Positions 9,391-21,165 of a stretch of 64,000 nt of DNA are shown piece by piece. Every line of letters starts with the position of its first letter. The first letter of the stretch is position 1. The notes beneath the pieces were generated by a model that worked only from the letters and a program-made list of their open reading frames with translations, did not search any database and was not told the origin of the DNA. Source of the stretch: Sitta carolinensis (Eukaryota > Chordata > Aves > Passeriformes > Sittidae); NCBI GenBank assembly GCA_032173965.1, contig CM063288.1:26816001-26880000 (forward strand). Reading direction: 5' to 3'. The position numbers were made by a program, and so were the translations under genes.

Positions 9391-12300
9391 ATTACATCTT
9401 GTTGGAGCTCATCAAAGAAATCCGTTCTTTCTGTAGTGAAGCAGGAGGGCCTCATATTTCATTGGCAGGGAGTGGGAAAAGCAAACCTCTGCCCCCCACC
9501 TTGGAACCCTTAATTTGAAATTAGATGGAAGACATAAGAATCTGACTGAAAAGAGTGTATGGGGAGGAAACAGGTGACAGAAGGAAGGGAATGCTGCAGG
9601 AGGGGATGTGGCTTCCCACAGAGAGAAAGGTAAAAGCCCTTTGCATTACGGATTAATAAGATAATTATTAGTTTATGAAGTAGAATCTCAAAGGATACAG
9701 GGAAGTAGCACTGCCTTCCACATTTGTGGTCAAACTGGGGGAAACTTTGGAAAGCATTCACAAGGATGAGCTAGCAGCCTGATGATTGCCTTTATCTCTA
9801 AGATCCGTGAATAAGAAAACAAAACCTGAAGTTGATCTGCTCATCCCCCCACTCAGCAGTTCATTGTTGACATTAGTTACATTTTAACCCTTTCATGATA
9901 CTTTGAAATTCCCTGTTTCTTTAAAGTGAATTTAATCTGCTTTTTCAGAGTTTTAAGGCTACAGAAGGCATTTGGTATAGAACACAGGAAATCCCTCCCT
10001 ATGTCAGCTTCTTAGGCTAGGTGCCTTTTTAACAACACAAATTCTCTACTGGCAGCAGTATTACCATCTTGCAATGTGCAATATACTGTCACCATCATGT
10101 CTGGATGCAATATACTGCAAGATATAAGAAGAATCCAGAAAGAGTTGGAAAAGATGACATTTGTGTCTGCTGTCCTCTTTCCATCAGTGAGGAAGAGCCT
10201 GCTTTACAAAATCTGGATGTAGGAGAGGCACATTCAAACTTACTTTCCCATCCTTTAAATCTTAAAAGGTGTCTCTGACCTTGTATATTGGCTAGACACT
10301 TTCTAGACTGCTGTAGCTGATTTTGGCCAATTATGTATACACTGGGATATGTGATATATCAGCCTGGGCAGCACCAGGAGAACTGCTTGGAATGTACCTG
10401 CCCCAGGCTCCCTGGGCTGGCCACCTTCTCTTGGTTTCTGAAGGAGTCCCAGTCTCATGGATGTTCCAGCTTATTCTGAGCTTCTCCCAGTGTCTGTGGC
10501 AATGACTCACAGGTATGCAAAGATGTCTAGCAGAATCACTCCTTGCTTTATAATTCTAAAACTATTAGAGATCCAAGCAAAAATAAATATAGCCTTGCCT
10601 GCTTGCTCTCATAACCATGCAATGTTTTTTGGGAAGCTGACTCATGTCTTTATGGTGGCAGCTCCCCTTCCCAGAACTATATTCCCTCAGGTCTCTTGTC
10701 CATACCACGGATCCTTGACCTAGTCTGGACTATCTATCAGACATACCTTTTCCTCCAAAACCCAGTGATTTTGTTCCTTCTGTGTGATTCCCCCTTCAGT
10801 TTCTGAGGCCAAAGACAAATGCTAACACCTAATCTCTGTGTCCTTCCTGATGGAGCTGCACAATTATAAAACCCTGCAGAAAAGTCTGCAGAAAAACTAA
10901 AAAATACTGGTTCTCCTTCCTTGGGGCAGCCAATTCCATAGAGCTGTCTCATTTGTCAGCTGCCATTAAAGCAACCAGCCTCTTACCAGGGGACATTTCT
11001 GTGTGCAGCTCTACCAGTGTAAGGCTGTTACAACTGAGGTACATAAAACCTTAATGAAAACAGCCAAGTTTCTCAAATTTGTGCATAAATTTCCCAGCTC
11101 ACTGCAGATGGTGCCACAATATTTTTGAACACTGAATTATGTTTTGCTTCTTGCCCCATGGCTCGTGTGAACTGGTTGCTCTGATCACTCTCCTGTTGAT
11201 ACCCTTTGGTTGTGAGGGGTGCTGCAATGGCCAAATGCATTGTGATATGTCTTTTGTCATTCATGCCCAACCCGGGTTTTGTTTTGTCTTTCTGTAGATT
11301 CATCTATTTGAGGTTATATTTTAAATATTCTTTAATGCACAAACTGAAGGCTTGCACTTGTCCTGTTTGAGTTTTCACTTGTTTCAATGGAAACAGCAGG
11401 GTACTCATCAAAGTCCCAATCTCTGTTTATGTAGGAAGCAGACCTGGATTTAGCCCAAAATAAGAGGTGGGAAAGACCCATTTTATCTTTAGGTCCTGCT
11501 ATTACATATGATAGTGGTATAATTAGTCTAATTTTAAATGCCTGGAATAATGGCACTCTTGTCATCTCTCTTGGGATGTGGTTCTACCATCTAACAACCA
11601 TACAGGCAGGAAGCCACTGCTTGATGTTCAAACAAATGGTTTATTTTTGCTTAGTTAAGACTCACTAAAGATGAGGGCAGCCTCCAGAAACATGTTTCTA
11701 AAGCTTAGAAAATAAGGGAAGAAGGGCTGTTATTCAATACAAAATCTGCCAGATGTCTAAAGAGGGTAAGGAATTCCTAAGCCTCTGTTTACAAAATCCT
11801 GTCTCCTCCCATGAATGCTTAAATTGCCAATCACTGCTACCATCCTGTGTTTAGGGTAAAATTTCCTTAATGACTCCACTTTCAAAATCGAAGTGGAAAA
11901 AGAAACAAACATTTAAATTAATTTCCCTCTTCAAAATGGGATTGCACAAATGAACCCCTGTTCTTTACAATTACACTTAAACTGTTACAAAGAATTATTT
12001 CTTCCTTTGGTCCCAGGCATGCTTGCAGACCCAGTTGCTGTGGTGGTTCTCTGCTTCCAGGACACTTGTAGGTTTGTGTAGGGCTGATGCCTGCTGCATC
12101 CCTGCAAACCCTAGTGATGGATGCTGCTGCTGCTGTGTTTTGAATTTCTCTTCCACAGGGGCCCCCAGGCTGCAGTAGTCGAACTGCATGTCAGTGTAGC
12201 AATGCTGTTTAAGGGCAAGGGGCAGATGGCTAACACCAATGCTTGCAGACAGCTCTCCTGAGAAACTGGGATCCTGGCGTTTGTGGACCAGCATCAAATG

Positions 12301-13100
12301 CTCTCCTTTACCTTTTTGTTTTTTTAGTCACTCGATTTCAAACTATGATTTCTACCTTGGTGTCAGCCTGCATTGATGGCAGTCTCTCAGACTTGGGACC
12401 GCTGCTATTGTGACTGGTACTAGAGATATTCAGCTGATTTCTTTCCATGGAGGAAGGGGAATCAGAAAGCAGTGCTTCAAATAAGTTCCCTCCTCATGGA
12501 ATCTCTGCAGGGAATGAGGGCCCATTTTCTTAATTACATGTTCATTAGTATGTTTAGTGCTCTCCTCCCTCTCTTCCCCCCAGCCCTGCCACCTGGGAGT
12601 TCCTACTATGTTACTGGAAAGCCACAGAGGTTTATTTAAATACCACATAGTCAGATTGGAATGAAAAGCTATGAAGCTTCCCCTCTTTAATACTTTTTGA
12701 AATTATTTATGGGCTATGCTTCTTGCCTACGTAAAAGGTGCCTTCTGAGATTCCTGCAAGTCAATGCAGAAATAGCTGTTTGAATTGAGCAATAATTAGA
12801 AGCAGATGGAGCAAAGCAAAGCATCACAGAAATCCCATTCTGCTAAAGAAACACTGCTGTCTGAAATAGATTTCCGCTGCATGTAACATTTTCTCATATG
12901 GGCTAAAAAGAAATAACATCATATGTCTGGTTTGCACCTACCAAAGCTGGGAAATTCAAAGTAACATCTGCAATTCTGCTCTGAATTCAGTCTCAATCTG
13001 CATGCCGTTTATAACCCCTACATTTGCCTGTACCACAGTTACAATTTTTTTTCTTTGCTAGACCTTAGAACAATGGGCATTCAGTTACTCTTTGTGAATG
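9391..13100. other. Intergenic sequence
   Basis: No gene or repeat family recognised. A short direct repeat, GCAATATACTG, occurs twice near 10078-10110, and there is a short GCT run near 12122-12135. The open frames are all short and lack domain signatures. Confidence 0.55.
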
Positions 13101-13103
13101 TGT

Positions 13104-13200
13104 GTATATTTGTATTGGGTTTTTTCCTCAATCTTTGGTGGATTTTGGTGGTTGTTTTGTTGTTTGGGGGGTTTTGTTTTGTTCTATTTGTTTGTTTTAA
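13104..13200. repeat. Second T/G-rich low-complexity tract
   Basis: Plus-strand sequence dominated by T and G with GTTTTG-like units and a run of six G residues, similar in composition to the tract at 7156-7335. No coding content. Confidence 0.7.
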
Positions 13201-13974
13201 ATTATTTAAAATTCTAGGAAAATGTGACTTAAAACACATTACAGTATTTAGCAACCACAGACTCAGTCTGGGGAAGGTACACAGAGCTCTCAAAACCTAA
13301 TTTGCTGCCAAATTCATATGTGCTTGATGTAGTGGATTGTTTCACTCCTGACTTCTAAAAATAACACATCCTGATCTCATTGCTCCCACAGATCATCCTC
13401 TTAAGTTCAGAGAAAACTGAAAACTTGCAGCATCTCAAAGACAGCTGTACAGCTCTCAAGCTCAAATTTTAACTCGTTTCTCATTTGCTTTCCTTACATG
13501 AGGGCAGCTGGATGCAGTTTGCTGAGGGGTTTTTTGTTGAACCGTGTTGTTGGGGTGAGCTGTTTTTCTTTCAATGATTATAACTTATTGACCTGATAGA
13601 AAGTCATAAAGCCATATTTTGGTCAGCTGCTACACGTGCCCAGTAAACCTGTGATTTTAATGGTGGACTTGTTCATAATTGCGTTGAAATTTTCAATAGG
13701 CAGGGACCCATACTACAAGGTAAGGGAGTCTTCATGAGCCATTTTAGAAAGCAACAGTTTTAAAACTACAAAGATATGCACTCACTATCTCTGAAAACAT
13801 TCATATCATAGCACTCCAAAGTGTTCTAAGCTTGTGCTACCCAAGAGTGTTTACAAACAGGCTTGAGGGTTTCACCTGGAGCAGAAGCTATTCGTAGAAA
13901 AAAAAATTATATATATCTTGAAGGAAATCATAAAGGTTAGCAGGTCGCTGTTTCCTTTCTGATGTGAATGAGCA

Positions 13975-14160
13975 GGCGTGTGCTGGTCGCGACGAGGCGG
14001 TGGCGAGAGCCTGTCGGCAGTGCTGCTCCCGAGAGCCTGTCTGTCCCGCAGCGCTGCTCCCAGGACCGCACTCGGGCTGTTGGGCACGTCGGGCAGGGAC
14101 TGGTCCCGCCCGTGGGGTGAGGAGCGAGCGTCGCGGCCAGACCTGTGCTGTGGGAAGTGA
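13975..14160. promoter_or_regulatory. Isolated short CpG cluster, possible unannotated promoter
   Basis: About twenty CpG dinucleotides occur within roughly 180 bp, while the surrounding kilobases are CpG-poor. Within it, an imperfect tandem duplication (14005-14030 and 14031-14061) repeats GAGAGCCTGTC and GCTGCTCCC. Short open frames cross it on both strands but have no recognisable domain. It could be the promoter of a non-coding transcript, a GC-rich minisatellite remnant or a regulatory element. Confidence 0.4.
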
Positions 14161-17100
14161 TGCTGGGAACAGCAATAGGTGGCATCCCTCTTTTTGACCC
14201 TTCCTCCCATCTCCGTGCTGCTGTAGGTGCAGGATTTTGCCTGGGGTGTGAAAACTGAAATTCCAGCTGCTAATAGCTATTAAAGTGCAACTGCTGAAGC
14301 AGAAATGTTAATGCTGTTGTCTTTGCCAAACTCCTACTGGTTTATTTTCATAAAGGCTTGTGCTGGTGGAGGGGCGGGGAGGGGATAATGTAGGGAAACG
14401 AGGTCTAATATTAGAATAATTACTTTCAGGGCGAAGCAAAGAAGCCCTCTTGTAGCATCCTAAAAGCTGGCCAACATGATGTGTTGAGTGATGGTGAAGG
14501 AGTGCTAATCCTGGAAACTCTGTATGAACATTGATAGTATTTTTTTAAGGTTGCTGATCTGTGGGATTTGTGATGTGCTATAAATTGTTTTTACCTGAAT
14601 TTGAATGAGACAGCATTACACCAGTGGCTTCTGGTGTGGGAGACAGTAGGCTTTTAAAATGCACCATTATCACTGTTATTATCCAAGTGCAGTGTAATCC
14701 GTGGTGCTTTCCTAGACACAACAGTACAGGCATTTTCTGCCCAGTGAGATTAATTCATGCAAGTTATAATAGAGAAGGATGATGATTCATGAAACAGGCA
14801 AGATGAAGTGGTGACTGTCCCCAGACATCCCCTGTCCTGTGCCAGAGATGGCTTCCTTCCGGGTGGAGACATCTGTGCTTAACTCAGAGCCATTGTAGGA
14901 ATGCTGTTGCATCCGATCCTCACTGTATCAGAGCAGTTCAGATTTGGCCCAGGGTTATTCCCCTTCTTTGAACTGCAAGCTTAGGTGATTCCTGGAACCA
15001 CATTACTTTTGGCCTAAAGATCCCTGCATGAGGGGCAGCCACTTGCAGGAGAGGAGCAGGGCAGGGCAAGGAAGTGGGAGCTGCTGCAGGCTTCTGATTT
15101 TCATCTGTTTTGTGACTCTCCCTGACAACAAGGGTCAGCTCTCTGCGAGTAAATTCTATAAGTGTTAGTCCCTAGATATTACACAGATATGGTGAGTTTG
15201 AGCTCTCCAAAGCAACCTGAGCAGCTGAATAATAGCTACACATCAGACCCCAAACTTGCTAAACAGTATTCCAGAGAAGTGCTCTGTTTTCCAAGAATGT
15301 CTAGGGTGGTTGTGCTTATGACATTAAAGATTTTAAAATTGGACTTTATTCAAAAGCATATCTTAAAACCAGTCAGGTTTTGTTGTTGTTTGTTCTTTTT
15401 AAGCTAGACCAACTCTCTCTTTAAGATTCTCTCAGATTCTGGGTGCTCATCACTCGGGCTGGGGGTGGCGAAGAAACCCAGGCCACTTCCAAGCTTCTTC
15501 AGAGGTGCTTACTCACTCCTGGGAAGCTGCAGCTGAAGCCAGGCAGCTGAGAGAGCCAGCACAAATGGTATTTTGCTAAATAATTCCCCAGGGTTTGAGG
15601 ACTTGTTTTCTAACTGGGACAGCTAAAAAAATCCAAGAACTGGCATGGGGGTTGTATAAAAATTCACTAGTGCTTTTGTCCATCTCTAAAAGGACTCATT
15701 TAAAAATACATATTTTTCACTACATTTTTATCAAAATCACTTTTGAAAAGAATTGCTTGTTGAATGCCTGTGCAAGAAAATTCAGTTTACTGGTAGTATC
15801 TGAAGTCATCTGTTTTTCAAACATGATGAAAAAATTACAATTGGGATAGGAGCTCATGTGGAAGTATCATGGGAGAAAACTCAAAATGTTTCTGAAAAAT
15901 AGTTGAAAATAGTCTGTATGTGACAGTCTCTTCCTGTTCACTAGCATACAGCTAAAAGAAAAATCAGGTCCATTTTCGATATAAAAATGCCCAAGCATTT
16001 GCCTCTATAAACAGAAACAAACCCAAAAGCTGGGTAAACCCAAATTGTATAGCCAAGGAACCCAAGCACCCCCTTGCCTAGAGGAGGAATTAGTGGCTTG
16101 CATAATCAAGCCTGGGGAGCTCATTTTGTCATGCTCAAAGGGCCGAAGTGGTGCAACAGTAGGGGTGGAGGGATCAGCAAGCACCAACAATGAATTCCCT
16201 TCATTTTTCCATTTTAAGGCCTGAGTAGATGAAATGGAAAGCTCTTCTTTTCTGCTCTTTCCCCCCACCTTCTTTTTTTTACGGGTAGATGAAAAGAATG
16301 AAGCAGTAAAGAAGCCAGGTTGACACCTGTATCCGTGACAGCTCAGGCAAGGAAAATAGTGGGAAAGGATCTGCTGGCAGCAATTTGAAACTGTCCCCTT
16401 CCTGACTTGGAGGCTTTGACTGATGGTGCAGCTTTGTGCAGCCATATGGTCGAACATCTTGAAGGGCTGGCAAAGAGATGCTGGTGCCAGCGCTAGGAAG
16501 GAGAACCAAGCCATTATTGGAAACCAGATCTCTGAAAGAGGAGACACTAATACAAAATTTTGTTTCATGCTTGACTGTTTTCTCTGTGCACGGGACCCAG
16601 CGTGGCACTGCAGGAAGGCAAGGCCTTGCCTGGCTGCCAGGCACAGCTGTGCTGAGCCAGGGTTAGAAGGAAAAGCTTCCTCAGTGCTTAGTGCACACCG
16701 TGGGCTCTTCAAAGTGCAGCATTTCCCTCTTTGCACACACTCATTCATGCCCTCCCTCTTTTTATTTATCCAAATTTGGCTTTGTTATAAGCTGTCACAT
16801 AGATTCTCCCTATATTGCAGTACCAGGAAGATAAGGTTTGTTCTTCCCAGGCTGCACAGAGACCCCAGGAGAGCAGAGCTCCCTGATCAGGGCCCCTGGT
16901 GTCCATTAATGTAAAGCAGCACCAGGGCCAGCAAGATAAGAGTTGTAATGACCACCGTGGGTTCCTGCTTTCCTTCTTATTACTTGGTACATTACATTTG
17001 TTTCCAGCAGAGAAGAGTTTATGTGTGTGTGGCTGCATCGGTTGTGTTGGACTGAGCTCCCTACATGGTTATGTGGATGGACTCCAGGGACAGAGCTGCA

Positions 17101-18060
17101 CTTCCCCTTAATAAGCTCCTCGCACCACATTAAAGATAAAAGGGGAAGGGAAATATTTATATTCTGACAAAGCAGCTCTTCCCTTCAGGCTCTTGTTTTA
17201 TTTATTAGCTTGCTCTGTCCCTCTCTTGCATTTTTTTTCTCTGTTTCAGTGCCTGTGCTGTCTTTTTCTCCTTTATTCACTAATTTCATCCCTGGGAGAC
17301 AGTGTTGGAGAAACTTAAGAGTCGCTGCCCAAGACATCAGATTCAAATTGTTCAATTCCCAGTTGATAACTACAACTCTCCCCGTCTTTGTTTTTTAACA
17401 CAAAGTAATGATTTATGGTGCTTAAACAATTGAATACATTACATCTAGTTTACTCCAATTGCTTTAGATGGAACTGTAAAAATAGGGTGAGTTGGGTTTC
17501 TGATGGTTGTTGTTATTTGTTTGTTTTTTATACATTGCAACACAGATGCTGAATAGCCTCCCTTGTTTGTGTAGGCAGTAGAAACCACTATCATTCTTGT
17601 CTGGAGAAGCCCTTACTGAGGCATGACACAGCTACATGGAGACCTTTTTAACCTCATTCATCAAATGCTTCCTTTCCTCTGAGGCCTTATCCTGGGGGAC
17701 CATTCATTTCCTTCAACTAATATGCCATACGAAAGGAATCTTGGGTAGATTCCTGAATCTCAGTCTAGCTCTGAATTTTTACAAAGGTTCAAGACAACCA
17801 AAATATGGTATTCTCGTCTTCTACTTCTTTTGCTCTTTCTCATACCTTACAGAAAATTATGATCTAACTTACAGTGTCAGGGGACACCAAAGTCCATGTT
17901 GTAATTATTTTCAGAGCTATATGTTTTGTGATACAGTCAATTAGGCCTCTGCTAAGAGTGAGGCAGCAAAACTAAAGACTTGGTGCCCATAAGCTTCATG
18001 TCTCTGACGTTGTTATGTTTCTGCCTGTTGTCATAGAACTGCAAAATATCTGCAAAACAC
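14161..18060. other. Intergenic sequence with one long open frame
   Basis: No gene recognised. The longest non-FZD7 open frame in the window lies here (16005-16748, minus, 247 codons). Its product is Ser- and Cys-rich and matches no family I know, and I do not call it a gene. The remainder appears unique and AT-rich. Confidence 0.5.
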
Positions 18061-18064
18061 AGCC

Positions 18065-18092
18065 TTTACACCACCAGATTAAGTGGTGTAAA
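18065..18092. repeat. Perfect 10-bp inverted repeat, T-box-like half sites
   Basis: Arms TTTACACCAC (18065-18074) and GTGGTGTAAA (18083-18092) are perfect complements around an 8-base spacer. The arm orientation resembles the Brachyury palindrome built from AGGTGTGAA half sites, with substitutions. Binding is not shown. Confidence 0.6.
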
Positions 18093-18220
18093 CTACAAAC
18101 TGCCAGATGAATAAACTGTAGCTGGTTGGGGGAGCGAACTGCTTTTTTACCGTTCACAATGCTGCCCTCCTAAAAAGCACCACAGCTCTGTTACCAGACT
18201 GGTCAGGAAGGTAAAAGAAT

Positions 18221-18356
18221 TTGTTAATTGATTTTTCTCCCTCCCATATCAATTAATGGAGCCAATCCAGTGAGATGTGTGCTCTTCTTTCTTAGTCAAT
18301 TAATCCTTTTCCTTTATCTTCACAAATAATGGCAATAAAGCAATTAGCAAAGGATT
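18221..18356. promoter_or_regulatory. Candidate regulatory block with clustered homeodomain motifs
   Basis: TTAATTGAT (18224-18232) and its exact reverse complement ATCAATTAA (18248-18256) form a 9-bp inverted repeat. TCAATTAA recurs at 18296-18303, and CAATTAGCAAAGGA follows at 18341-18354. Four homeodomain-type TAATT/ATTAG cores within 130 bp, with a TCF-like CAAAG, suggest an enhancer-type element. This is inference from motifs only. Confidence 0.25.
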
Positions 18357-19495
18357 TACAGGGTGTAGAGTAGCGAGAGATTCCTCTGGCCCCTCTGCAG
18401 CTCAAGCTGTTCAGCAGTGCTGCAATTCAGGCTCTCTCTAAAGGGATTTGTGTCCCCCACCCTCTGCGATGCGGCTTCTGGAAGCCCAGCCTCCTCAGGA
18501 TGTGAAATCCTCAACTCGCCTTCCCCTCGGGGAGAATTAACAGCTTCGGTGCCAGTCACTGGGACAATGGCACCAGGCCTGAAAAGGGGCAGGCACCGGC
18601 TGCTGGTGGCACTACTGTCTCCATAGCCCCTGAGCCTGTGGCTCCCAGGGAAGGTGCAACGGGGCAGGGAGTGCTGAGCAACGCCATCCCCTCAATCCTG
18701 CTAGAACGGCAGACCCCGCACCCTCCCTCCCCTGTCCTGGCCCTGTCCCACCACTCCAGGCCATACACTGGCCCTGCCTCCCTGAAAGCTCTCAGTGAGT
18801 GGTTCAGCTCTCCCATCCAGTAGAAGAGAAACCTAGCTAAGCTGTACACCCTGCAGGAGAGGAACATACAGGAGGAGGGAGCTGCCTGTCCTCTCTGGGA
18901 CAGAAAGGCGTTGCATGGTTTTTGCCGTTCTGCCCAGATGTTAGGGCTCTCCTGAGCAGCTGTCTCCAAGTTTCCTGGCACAGCTGCCTGGATGGTGCAT
19001 GCCTTTTGTGGAAGGACAGCAGCTGCTATTCACACCCTGACAAGGCATCTGTCCCCGAGTTGATGTGCTCAAGATAGTCTTTGTCAGCAACTCTCCTAGG
19101 TTCCTTTCCTTCCCTCGGAGTGTGTAGCTGAGTCTTGGTCACCTTTGTCCAAGGCAGCAAGGAAGACCATATAGATTCCAGCCTCAGAGTAGAATAAGAG
19201 TATCACTGAAAATTTATACTTTGAAATGTTCACGTATTGAGTGGTTAAGATAAGGCAAAGCTCCAGGATTTCAAATACTTTTAAGGCATGATTTGCAACC
19301 CACTGTTTTGTCATTTCTCCATGTGTTAAGGGTTTTGTGACCTGCTTCTGCCCACTTACCCTCACATCCCTATGCAGGACTTGGCATGGAGGGTGTGAGA
19401 GTTGGCCCCACAGCTAGCAGGACAGCATCCTTTACTGGTTTTTATAATTTAATTTAGTCGTTCTGAATCCTCATTTCCTATTATTTGTCAATAAA

Positions 19496-19740
19496 TAGAA
19501 TCATAGAATCCTTTAGGTTGGAAAAGAGTTTTAAGATCCTTGAGTTCAACCATTACCCTGGCACTACCAAGTCCACTGCTAAACCATGTCTTGTAGTGCT
19601 ACATCTACATGTCTTTTAAATACCTCTAGGGATATTGACTAGTGACTCCACCACTTCCCTGGACAGCATGTTCCAATGCTTGATAACCCTGTCAGCAAAT
19701 AAATTTTTCCTGATATCCAACCTAAACCCTCTGGTACCAC
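19496..19740 (-). mobile_element. CR1 LINE 3' fragment
   Basis: Read on the minus strand, this is the 3' end of an avian CR1 retrotransposon. It ends in the typical GATTCTATGATTCT-like tail (19496-19513), and the plus strand shows the characteristic phrases for 'AGGTTGGAAAAGA', 'CACTACCAAGTCCA' and 'TTCCAATGCTTGATAACCCT'. It is 5'-truncated, as most CR1 copies are, and contains no reverse-transcriptase sequence. Several substitutions show it is an old copy. Confidence 0.92.
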
Positions 19741-19795
19741 TAATGTTATTAGTCAAAGAGTAAGTTTGCTGGTAATAGCTCATTTAAGAGAAGCT

Positions 19796-19813
19796 TTTTT
19801 TTTTTTTTTTTTC
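19796..19813 (+). repeat. Poly-T run
   Basis: An uninterrupted T homopolymer just downstream of the CR1 fragment. Length may vary with sequencing. Confidence 0.8.
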
Positions 19814-20744
19814 CTGCTGCTCAAGGATATTACCAGCACGTAAGAACAAGCAACAAGTCCTGAAGTGCTGCAGCAAGAACCATCTACATGTTCAACCTCC
19901 TCCTCCTTTCTGCTCACAGTTCCCCTCTGCCTTCTCATTAGCAGCAGTGGTGTGTTGCTGGAAGACCCATCTCCACCTTCCTTCTGCAGGCACAAAGAGC
20001 TGGAGATGAAAATCTCTCTCTTCTCTGCTCCTAGCTATGGAAAGTGAGAGCCCTTTTAGTTCCCTGAAAGACATGGTGGCCTCAGAAGGGCAAGCAGATC
20101 CCAACAGCCCTGTGTATAGTGGTCAGTGAAGCAGTCCCTCCTGAACCAGAGCCAGGGAACAAGCTTGGCTCTGAGCACCACCATCCTTTTCTGACTCTCA
20201 GGCTTTCAGGAGAAAAAGAGAAAAAAAGGTCCCATCCTAATGTGTGAATTATCTGCAGCCGAACTGTCAGCAGGTGGGCCCTTGTAGGTCTTAGACTAGA
20301 TGCTGAAAAATTAAGCAACTGTCTGCAAGAATCTGAAGAAATTGTCTGTGGGTGAAGGAATGTGTTCAGACAGGAAAGTGTCCTGCTGTCCTTCAGCTAA
20401 GGTGTTTTCCTTCAGTGAAAGGTGTGGCAAGAGCGGCAACATGTTTGGTTGTCCCTCAGCCTCCTGTATCCGTCCCAGCCAGCTTGGTTACTCTGTGCTG
20501 CTGTTGCGTGTCCTGCAGGTTTTGTGAACTGCCCAAAATCTGCGAAAATGTTGGTGAGCTCTAGAAAGCGTATTCTGCTCTGCGCTGCTTCATTAGACTA
20601 ATTTCCTACTTCCCAACTTGGACTCCACAAGAATAATATTTTGATGTAATACACATGATTTTAACTACAGAGCCACTAAATATTTCTAGCTTGGGTCAAT
20701 CCTTCTGTCACTGTGGAGAAGTGTCTCAGGTTTTTTCCTATTAT

Positions 20745-20770
20745 CTTGCTTGCTTGCTTGCTTGCTTGCT
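20745..20770 (+). repeat. (CTTG)n tetranucleotide microsatellite
   Basis: About 6.5 uninterrupted CTTG units. It is likely length-polymorphic. Confidence 0.9.
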
Positions 20771-21141
20771 CACTGCTGCTGTGCCTGTATTTTCAAACGT
20801 AAACTTGCTGTGCCACTATCAAGTGCCAGTGAAGAGATGTGGATGTTCTGTGTGACAGTGTGTATATAGTAGATGCATATTTGTCCTTAAGGCAAGATGC
20901 ACTGTTTCTTCCCGAGGGAAAGAAGAATGACCTTTAGTCTGTCTGGGTATTTTACAATGTGTCCTTCCTTTTCTGTTTCCTGTGAGGTTAAAGACCTGCT
21001 GGTGATGATTAAAAGTACTGCAGTTTCTTCTCTCTCTAAGTAGTTTTTTTGAGTTATTTCAGAAGTGAGAAAGAGGCTAGAAAGGTTTAGTTGCATCTTC
21101 CTTTTCACCCTGATGTCCACCAAAAATCAGATTCTGCCGCA

Positions 21142-21165
21142 TTTTACTTTCTAACAAAAGTAAAA
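21142..21165. repeat. Perfect 9-bp inverted repeat
   Basis: TTTTACTTT (21142-21150) and AAAGTAAAA (21157-21165) are perfect complements around a 6-base spacer. The arms are A/T-rich, so chance occurrence is plausible. Confidence 0.5.

Noticed and set aside
13978..14210. Small protein genes across the CpG cluster
   Set aside because: Overlapping open frames on both strands are expected in GC-rich DNA, and none has a recognisable domain.
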